Shown: positions 15,783 to 21,061 of the stretch, in pieces
Layout of the letters: each line of letters starts with the position of its first letter
How positions within the stretch are numbered: the stretch's first letter is position 1
Source: Oceanospirillaceae bacterium UBA7410
Lineage (GTDB): Bacteria; Pseudomonadota; Gammaproteobacteria; Pseudomonadales; Balneatricaceae
Assembly: GCA_002470565.1 (NCBI GenBank)
Contig: DKMQ01000026.1
Location: 1-21,061, forward strand
Length of the DNA stretch: 21,061 nt
Direction: 5' to 3'
The notes under the pieces: model-generated
Told to the model about the DNA's origin: nothing
Databases searched by the model: none
Seen by the model: only the letters and a program-made list of their open reading frames with translations
Position numbers and translations under genes: made by a program

Positions 15783-17853
15783 TATTAGCTCCCTGAGTTA
15801 CTTTATTAGCCAAACCCTTATGGCGCATTAGAGCATGCACATTGGGCTTGCGCCCCATAAACTGGATAAATAAGTCCATTGCATCACGGCTTCCGCCTTG
15901 GCCTGTGATCTCTTTCCAAAGTGCAGCACCGGTGCTGGGGTTAAATATACCCTCTTCTTCAAAGCGGCTAAAGACATCAGCCGCCAACACTTCGGCCCAT
16001 AAATAACTGTAGTATCCAGAAGCATAACCCCCTGCAAAAATGTGCGCGAAACCATGTTGAAAACGATTCCATGCTGGTGCTTTTATTACCGAAACCTCTT
16101 CTCTAACTTGGTCTAATACCGCTTGCACAGACTGAGGCGCATCTTGGTTGTAGTTCATGTGTAAGCGTAAATCAAACAAGGCAAATTCTAACTGGCGCAT
16201 GACAAACATACCTGATTGAAAGTTTTTGGCCGCTAACATTTTTTGTAACATTTCTTCTGGTAAAGTTGCGTTTGTTTGATAATGCTTAGCAAACAAACGC
16301 AGTGACTCCTCTTGCCAACACCAATTTTCTAAAAGTTGGCTGGGCAGCTCTACAGCATCCCATGCCACACCGTTAATACCGGCAACCCCTGCAACATCAA
16401 TATTAGTCATCATGTGGTGCAACCCGTGGCCAAATTCATGAAACAAGGTCGTCACTTCACCATGGGTGAGTAAGGCGGGTGTATCCCCTACTTGGGGGGC
16501 AAAATTACACACTAAATAAGCTACAGGCAGCTGAAGCTGGCCGCTTGCTTTAATCTGACGGTTACGGCACTCATCCATCCACGCGCCACCACGCTTTTGG
16601 TCACGTGCAAAGAGATCGAAATAAAAATACCCTATGGCTTTACCTAAGTAAGCTACTTGATAAAAACTAACATCTTCATGCCAAGTACTAACCCCTTGAA
16701 CTTGTGTCACTTGGATTCCATAAATACGCTTTACTACATCAAAAAGCCCACTTTGCACCTGTGGTAATGCAAAATAAGGCTTTAGCTGTTCTTGAGATAA
16801 GTCATAACGCTTTTGACGCAGCTTTTCGCTGTAATAAGCTATATCCCATGCGGCTAATGGCGAAGGGCCACCTTGATCAGTTGCAAACTCTTGTAGCTGC
16901 GCCATATCTATTTGCGCTTGTGGTTTACACGCTTTAGCTAGATCTAATAAAAAATCTTCAACTGCACGTCCAGAATCTGCCATCTTGGTTGCTACAGAAT
17001 AATCTGAGTAGTGATCAAAGCCCACTAAGCATGCCATTTTGTGTCGTAAGCCCACCAGCTCTTCCATCACCTGAGTATTATCAAACTTCCCTCCATGTGG
17101 ACCTTGATCTGAGGCTCGAGTGTTGAAGGCTTGGTATATTTCTTGTCGTAGCTGTGTATGCGCAGCAAAGGTCATTACCGCGTGATAACACGAAAAATCT
17201 AGCTTCAGTAAATACCCTTCTAAATTCTTAGATTTGGCATTTTCTTTTGCCTGTTTCAAAGCAGAGTCGGGTAGCCCGAGGACGTCGTCACTATCTGTTA
17301 CGTGTTTACTCCAAGCCTGTGTGGCATCCATAAGATTATTTGAAAAGCGTGTAGAGAGTTCTGCCATTTGTTGTTTTAGTTGACCATACTCTATTTTCTT
17401 TTGTGGACTTAAACCCACCCCAGACAGTTGAAAGTCTTTAATTTGGAGCTTAACAAATTGCTGCTGAGGCTGACTTAAATGGCCAAACTCTTGGCTATCT
17501 AACAATTCGACAAAAGCCAAATACAAGGCTTTGTTTTGTCCCATTTGTGTAGCATAGGCTGTCAATTTTGGCAGACACTCATCAAAGGCAGCCCTTACAT
17601 CATCCTTATTGCTCACGCCATGTAAATGACTCAGTGGACCCCAAAGCCGATCAAGCTCATCGCCTAACTGTTCTAATGTGGGCACAAGTTGCTCATAGCT
17701 CAAGCTTTTAGTGTTCAGTAGGTTGTCAATTTCGTGTTGGTTATGTGCCAGCTGTTTGTCCAGCTTGGCTGCCAGTTGCGCTGGAGCGATGGAAGAAAAA
17801 TCTGGCAGTAGCAATACATCTTGTAAATCATTTGTTACACAAAGGGCGGTCAT
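15772..17853 (-). CDS. prlC: Oligopeptidase A (M3 family zinc metallopeptidase)
   Basis: PrlC cleaves short peptides in the cytosol, including signal-peptide remnants. The 693-residue protein, close to E. coli PrlC (680), has the thimet-oligopeptidase layout: a long helical N-terminal part, then the zinc site HEFGH (472-476) with the third ligand in VELPSQ (Glu502), and LENW just after. Other family blocks are GYFYFDLFARDQKRGGAW (about 408-425) and the C-terminal FAHIFAGGYASGYYSYLWAE, which contains the substrate-binding Tyr/His region. The ATG at 17853 has only a weak Shine-Dalgarno sequence. It is read with yheV and divergent from the gamma carbonic anhydrase gene. Nothing is missing from the active site. 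Confidence 0.96.
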   Translation of the reverse strand: MTALCVTNDLQDVLLLPDFSSIAPAQLAAKLDKQLAHNQHEIDNLLNTKSLSYEQLVPTLEQLGDELDRLWGPLSHLHGVSNKDDVRAAFDECLPKLTAYATQMGQNKALYLAFVELLDSQEFGHLSQPQQQFVKLQIKDFQLSGVGLSPQKKIEYGQLKQQMAELSTRFSNNLMDATQAWSKHVTDSDDVLGLPDSALKQAKENAKSKNLEGYLLKLDFSCYHAVMTFAAHTQLRQEIYQAFNTRASDQGPHGGKFDNTQVMEELVGLRHKMACLVGFDHYSDYSVATKMADSGRAVEDFLLDLAKACKPQAQIDMAQLQEFATDQGGPSPLAAWDIAYYSEKLRQKRYDLSQEQLKPYFALPQVQSGLFDVVKRIYGIQVTQVQGVSTWHEDVSFYQVAYLGKAIGYFYFDLFARDQKRGGAWMDECRNRQIKASGQLQLPVAYLVCNFAPQVGDTPALLTHGEVTTLFHEFGHGLHHMMTNIDVAGVAGINGVAWDAVELPSQLLENWCWQEESLRLFAKHYQTNATLPEEMLQKMLAAKNFQSGMFVMRQLEFALFDLRLHMNYNQDAPQSVQAVLDQVREEVSVIKAPAWNRFQHGFAHIFAGGYASGYYSYLWAEVLAADVFSRFEEEGIFNPSTGAALWKEITGQGGSRDAMDLFIQFMGRKPNVHALMRHKGLANKVTQGANNES

Positions 17854-17866
17854 AGCATCTCATCGA

Positions 17867-17894
17867 TTGTTTTGTATCTTAGTGGGGTTATAAT
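17867..17894 (+). promoter_or_regulatory. Promoter of the carbonic anhydrase-gpt-transporter group
   Basis: TTGTTT (17867-17872), 16-base spacer, perfect TATAAT (17889-17894). Start near 17901, giving a leader of about 44 bases. A small hairpin GCCT-CTTT-AGGC (17898-17909) lies at the transcript start. Confidence 0.6.
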
Positions 17895-17918
17895 AGTGCC
17901 TCTTTAGGCAATACCCAA
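17890..17918 (-). promoter_or_regulatory. Promoter of prlC-yheV, overlapping the divergent promoter
   Basis: Minus-strand TTGGGT (17918-17913), 17-base spacer, TATTAT (17895-17890). Its -10 occupies the same seven bases (TATAATA, 17889-17895) as the plus-strand -10. The leader to the prlC ATG would be about 30 bases. Confidence 0.5.
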
Positions 17919-17944
17919 CGTTTTGCTGCAAATTAGGAACAACA

Positions 17945-18484
17945 ATGTCAATTCGACCCCTAAAACACGCCACACCAAAGATTGATCCCACTGCATTTGC
18001 AGATCAGCAGTGTATTATCATCGGCGACGTTCACATTGGTGCCGATTCATCGATCTGGCCATACAGTGTAGTTCGTGGGGATGTGAATCACATTCGTATT
18101 GGCCACTCCACTAGCATACAAGACGGATCCATCTTACATGTCACCCACAAAAGCGCTCACAACCCACAAGGTTACCCGTTGATCATTGGAGATCAAGTGA
18201 CCGTAGGGCATCGCGCTATTTTACACGGCTGTACCATTGGTGATCGTGTTTTAGTAGGCATGGGCAGCACCGTAATGGACAATGTGGTAGTAGGTAATGA
18301 TGTTATGATTGCCGCCAACAGTTTAGTAACACCAGGAAAGCAACTTGCCAGTGGCTTTTTGTACGCCGGCAGCCCAGCTCGGCAGAAGCGCCCTCTTACA
18401 GAAAAAGAGCTGGCAAGCTTGACCTACATGGCTAATAACTATGTGACCTTAAAAAACCAGTATCTAGCACAGGAAAACCGATGA
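17945..18484 (+). CDS. Gamma-class carbonic anhydrase-like hexapeptide protein (YrdA family)
   Basis: A 179-residue left-handed beta-helix protein of the gamma carbonic anhydrase family. The repeats run through about residues 14-130 (for example [20 protein letters not shown] and [21 protein letters not shown]). Putative metal ligands are in HVTH (65-68), VGH (89) and LHGC (94), arranged as in E. coli YrdA; whether YrdA-type proteins hydrate CO2 is uncertain. AGGA lies five bases before the ATG. The C-terminal helix carries [13 protein letters not shown]. Its stop overlaps the gpt start by four bases (ATGA). In Pseudomonas this gene also neighbours prlC. Confidence 0.92.
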   Translation: MSIRPLKHATPKIDPTAFADQQCIIIGDVHIGADSSIWPYSVVRGDVNHIRIGHSTSIQDGSILHVTHKSAHNPQGYPLIIGDQVTVGHRAILHGCTIGDRVLVGMGSTVMDNVVVGNDVMIAANSLVTPGKQLASGFLYAGSPARQKRPLTEKELASLTYMANNYVTLKNQYLAQENR

Positions 18485-18978
18485 GCAACCCATATAATAA
18501 AGATTACCCTATCTCTTGGGAAGAATTGCACCGCAATGCCCGCGCACTGGCTTGGCGCTTGTTAGATCAAGGCCCATGGAAAGGCATTATTGCGATTACT
18601 CGAGGTGGTTTGGTGCCGGCTGCAATTATTGCCCGCGAATTGGACATTCGCTTGATTGACACTATTTGCATTTCTAGTTACGGCCAACTTGAAGCTGGCG
18701 TAGAAGCTAGCAAACAAGGGCAGCTCAAGTTACTCAAAGGGTTTGAAGGTGACGGTGATGGTTTTTTGTTAATAGATGACCTAGTAGATACAGGTAAAAC
18801 CGCTGCTGCGGTTCGTCAAATGGTGCCTAAAGCTACATTCGCTACTGTTTACGCAAAGCCTGCCGGAAAGGCTGAAGTTGACTTGTATATTACCGAAGTA
18901 AGCCAAGATACTTGGATTCGTTTCCCGTGGGATATGGCGCAAAGTTTTGCAACCCCCATCGCAGACATTCAATCGTAG
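18481..18978 (+). CDS. gpt: Xanthine-guanine phosphoribosyltransferase
   Basis: Gpt salvages guanine and xanthine with PRPP to make GMP and XMP. The 165-residue protein follows E. coli Gpt (152) closely: [15 protein letters not shown] (33-47), IDTICISSY (59-67), the PRPP loop [13 protein letters not shown] (96-108), AKPAGK (125-130) and the C-terminal [11 protein letters not shown] (141-151) that holds the purine. Between ISSY and LKLLK it carries about eight more residues ([12 protein letters not shown]) than E. coli, in the mobile loop near the active site. It is translationally coupled to the carbonic anhydrase gene by an ATGA overlap; no functional link between them is known to me. Confidence 0.93.
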   Translation: MSNPYNKDYPISWEELHRNARALAWRLLDQGPWKGIIAITRGGLVPAAIIARELDIRLIDTICISSYGQLEAGVEASKQGQLKLLKGFEGDGDGFLLIDDLVDTGKTAAAVRQMVPKATFATVYAKPAGKAEVDLYITEVSQDTWIRFPWDMAQSFATPIADIQS

Positions 18979-19006
18979 AACTGGTGCTTAGCCAAAGGGA
19001 ATCGGC

Positions 19007-19906
19007 GTGACACAATTTTTATATTTATCCACGGTGCTTATATGGGGTACCACTTGGATTGCAATTCACTGGCAGCTTGGCGAAGTTGCTGTGCTTGTCT
19101 CAGTGTTTTATCGCTTTGCTTTAGCCTCCATTTTAATGATGTTTTTAGTGCTTGTTAGTGGCCGACTACAAGCCACCACCCGACAAGATCATGCCTTTAT
19201 GGTATTGCAGGGCATGTGTTTGTTTTCCTTAAACTTTGTGTGCTTTTATACAGCCGGTTTAGCCATATCCAGTGGTTTACTTTCTGTTATATTTTCCTCT
19301 GCTACCTTATTTAATGCTTTAAACAATCGCATTTTTTGGAAAGAAAGGCCAACCCGCTCAGTGTTTGGAGCAGGAGCGCTAGGAATTATTGGCCTAAGCT
19401 TAATGTTTTGGCCAGAGTTAGTAAAAGATGCTGATAAAGGAGTCGACCTAGCCAGCATAGGGTTTGCTTTTCTAGGGACGTTTTTGTTTTCACTGGGCAA
19501 CATGATTTCAGTAAGGCACAACAAAAAGGGCTTAAAACCTCTTACTGGTAGCGCTTACGCTATGGTTTATGGCGCTGGTTTTTTAGCTATGTTATTAGTT
19601 ATCACCGCTACCCCATTATCTTGGGATCCACGCCCTCAATACGTTGGCAGCTTATTTTACTTATCCATTATTGGCACAGTAGCTGGGTTCACCGCCTACC
19701 TATCACTTATTGGGCGTATCGGTGCTAACAAAGCAGCCTATGCCACCGTTATGTTTCCAGTCGTTGCATTAGCGTTATCTACTGTGTTTGAAGGATACCT
19801 ATGGAGCCTAAGTAGTGTGACCGGTTTAGCGCTGGTATTGATAGGCAATGGCCTTATTTTAGGTATAAAGCTACCTTTTATGGGGCCCACGAAAACGTCA
19901 ATCTAG
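19007..19906 (+). CDS. EamA/DMT-superfamily transporter
   Basis: A 299-residue integral membrane protein with about ten hydrophobic segments in two EamA repeats. The first repeat opens LSTVLIWGTTWIAIHWQLGEV, with the conserved family Trp-Gly, and ends near residue 130; the second begins around GFAFLGTFLFSLGNMIS. Members export amino acids, metabolites or drugs; the substrate cannot be read from the sequence. It starts with GTG at 19007, with AAGGGA nine bases upstream. It follows gpt by 28 bases and is probably in the same transcript. A weak hairpin CGCTA-CTGT-TAGCG (19918-19931) without a T-run lies after the stop. Confidence 0.88.
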   Translation: MTQFLYLSTVLIWGTTWIAIHWQLGEVAVLVSVFYRFALASILMMFLVLVSGRLQATTRQDHAFMVLQGMCLFSLNFVCFYTAGLAISSGLLSVIFSSATLFNALNNRIFWKERPTRSVFGAGALGIIGLSLMFWPELVKDADKGVDLASIGFAFLGTFLFSLGNMISVRHNKKGLKPLTGSAYAMVYGAGFLAMLLVITATPLSWDPRPQYVGSLFYLSIIGTVAGFTAYLSLIGRIGANKAAYATVMFPVVALALSTVFEGYLWSLSSVTGLALVLIGNGLILGIKLPFMGPTKTSI

Positions 19907-19944
19907 TTTGCACTAAGCGCTACTGTTAGCGTGTAATATCAAAT

Positions 19945-20781
19945 TTATTCTTTAAGGAATGGTTTAGAAAAAAGCCTACCAAGCTCTTCGTCTGAAATTT
20001 GCTGATCAGCAAACTTAAATGTACCTTTTTCCAACATTTCCTTAGCGGCACTTTTAACAAGTGCAAATGTAGCTCTAGCCAATGAGCCCCCAATGCTAAT
20101 ACGCGTCACCCCTGCATCTTTGAGCTGGGCAAGTGAAATAGGTGTGCCCGATAACCCCATCACTACGTTTATGGGACCATTCACTTCTTTTACCAACTCT
20201 TTAATCATGGCTATATTACTGATGCCTGGAACAAACAGGCAATCTGCCCCTGCTTCTTGGTATCGATTTACCCGATTAACTGATTCTGCAAATGCATTCG
20301 GGTGACCTGTGAGAAAGCACTCCGCCCTAGCGGTCAGTATAAACGCAGTATTAGAATCAGCTATCGCTGCCTTGGCGCTACGTATACGCTCTACTGCTAA
20401 GTCAATGCTATACAGTGGCTTATCTTTGTTGCCAGAGTAGTCCTCAATGCTTGCACCAACCACTCCTGTGGCGACGATTTTTTGCATATTCTCGAACACA
20501 GATTCAGGTGTATCTCCATAACCATTTTCTGCATCCATACTGACTGGAATTCTCACCACTTCAGCAATACGGCGCGTTTCAACTAACGCCGTATGAAAGG
20601 ATAGTCTACCCGCGCAATCAGGCAATGCGTGACTGTATGCGACACCTGCACTAGTTGTCGCGATGGCTTCAAAACCAGCCTCTTCAAGCATGACTGCACT
20701 ACCTGCATTCCAGGCATTGGCCATGATGAAAGTTTCCCCAAGGGTATGAAGTTGTTTAAATTTAGTCGCTTTATCGATCAT
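19945..20781 (-). CDS. Isocitrate lyase/PEP phosphonomutase superfamily protein
   Basis: A 278-residue TIM-barrel protein of the ICL/PEP mutase superfamily. Visible elements are MANAWNAGSAVMLEEAGFEAIATTSAG (20-46), the Mg-binding DAENGYG (83-89), GVVGASIEDYSG (106-117), ARAE (151-154) and a late GGSLARATF. The catalytic Cys motif of isocitrate and methylisocitrate lyases (KKCGH/KRCGH) is absent after IED, where SGNKDKPLYS stands instead. So it is not a lyase of those types; oxaloacetate decarboxylase- or carboxyphosphonoenolpyruvate-type activity is possible but unproven. The start is ATG 20781 (GGAA five bases upstream); a GTG lies one codon earlier. It is convergent with the EamA gene and follows a GNAT gene on the same strand. 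Confidence 0.85.
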   Translation of the reverse strand: MIDKATKFKQLHTLGETFIMANAWNAGSAVMLEEAGFEAIATTSAGVAYSHALPDCAGRLSFHTALVETRRIAEVVRIPVSMDAENGYGDTPESVFENMQKIVATGVVGASIEDYSGNKDKPLYSIDLAVERIRSAKAAIADSNTAFILTARAECFLTGHPNAFAESVNRVNRYQEAGADCLFVPGISNIAMIKELVKEVNGPINVVMGLSGTPISLAQLKDAGVTRISIGGSLARATFALVKSAAKEMLEKGTFKFADQQISDEELGRLFSKPFLKE

Positions 20782-20837
20782 CACTGTTCCAAAAATTAGG
20801 CCTGCATTTACAACATCAAAAGTGGTTTAAAGAAAAG

Positions 20838-21061
20838 TCACATCAAGTTAGCATCGAGCCACTTATACATTACCATAGCATCTATGAACCCTTGATTGGG
20901 GTGAGCAAAGGCTTTTGGTAAGCGGCCAACCTCACTAAATCCTAACTTCTGCCACAGGGAAATGGCTGAAGTATTACTGGTTGCTACAAAATTAAACTGC
21001 ATGGCTTTATAACCCATAAGGGTGGCCTGTTGCTGTGAATGCTCACACATCAAGGTGGCTA
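20838..21061 (-). CDS. GNAT-family N-acetyltransferase, C-terminal part (cut by the right edge)
   Basis: An open frame enters from the right edge and ends at 20838, giving about 74 residues with no stop. It shows the C-terminal half of a GNAT domain: a helix GYKAMQFNFVATSN, then NTSAISLWQKLGFSEVGRLPKAF, the usual beta5-alpha4 region with the conserved LW..LGF pattern, ending MVMYKWLDANLM. The acetyl-CoA-binding motif lies beyond the window. The form GRLPKAFAHPNQGFIDAMVMYK resembles small-molecule acetyltransferases of unknown substrate. TTG and ATG codons near 21053-21048 are not the start, since the frame stays open upstream with matching sequence. It lies 56 bases from the downstream PEP mutase-like gene. 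Confidence 0.85.
   Translation of the reverse strand, partial: ATLMCEHSQQQATLMGYKAMQFNFVATSNTSAISLWQKLGFSEVGRLPKAFAHPNQGFIDAMVMYKWLDANLM

Noticed and set aside
19918..19931. CGCTA-CTGT-TAGCG hairpin between two convergent genes as a terminator
   Set aside because: The stem is only five base pairs and no T-run follows on either strand.
1..21061. CRISPR arrays, phage, toxin-antitoxin or defence genes
   Set aside because: No regularly spaced repeats, integrases, transposases or paired small toxin-antitoxin frames were seen on either strand.

Overview
The window is a chromosomal stretch of a gammaproteobacterium. Base composition is moderate and AT-leaning. All recognisable proteins are closest in character to the Pseudomonadales/Oceanospirillales group. 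The gene neighbourhoods match, from memory, three blocks of the Pseudomonas aeruginosa chromosome: ubiE-ubiB-hisI-hisE-tatABC; dsbA-cytochrome c4-engB-polA-thrB-znuA-zur-znuCB; and yheV-prlC-gamma carbonic anhydrase. Here they sit end to end. A marine Oceanospirillales-type bacterium is my inference; nothing in the window fixes the genus. I see no rRNA, tRNA, CRISPR array, insertion sequence, prophage or plasmid gene.

Layout. Positions 1-317 hold the start of an unrecognised basic protein reading off the left edge, plus a spacer. Positions 318-4839 (minus strand) form a tight operon: ubiE and ubiB (ubiquinone), hisI and hisE (histidine steps 2 and 3), tatA, tatB and tatC (twin-arginine export). 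The accessory gene ubiJ, expected between ubiE and ubiB, is absent. Positions 4930-6293 (minus) hold dsbA and a diheme cytochrome c4, each with a secretion signal. engB (plus) and polA (minus) then converge on a 143-bp gap with a strong terminator and a candidate small RNA, at the place where Spot 42 and ErsA lie in other gammaproteobacteria.

Positions 10204-15534 hold thrB and then a zinc uptake locus. znuA diverges from zur-znuC-znuB across an intergenic region with a perfect 15-bp Zur-type palindrome. A DinF-type MATE exporter follows znuB with a one-base gap and is probably co-transcribed. Positions 15543-17853 (minus) carry prlC and the zinc-ribbon gene yheV. A divergent promoter region separates them from a plus-strand group of gamma carbonic anhydrase, gpt and an EamA transporter. 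The right end (minus) has an isocitrate lyase/PEP mutase superfamily enzyme and the C-terminal part of a GNAT acetyltransferase cut by the window edge.

Most genes are housekeeping: envelope export and folding, respiration, DNA replication and repair, ribosome assembly, amino acid synthesis and zinc homeostasis. I found no clear defence or other novel multigene system. The points most worth a second look are the polA-engB candidate sRNA with a SigE/AlgU-like promoter, the missing ubiJ, the placement of a MATE exporter in the Zur locus, and the Zur operator set exactly in the znuA promoter spacer.
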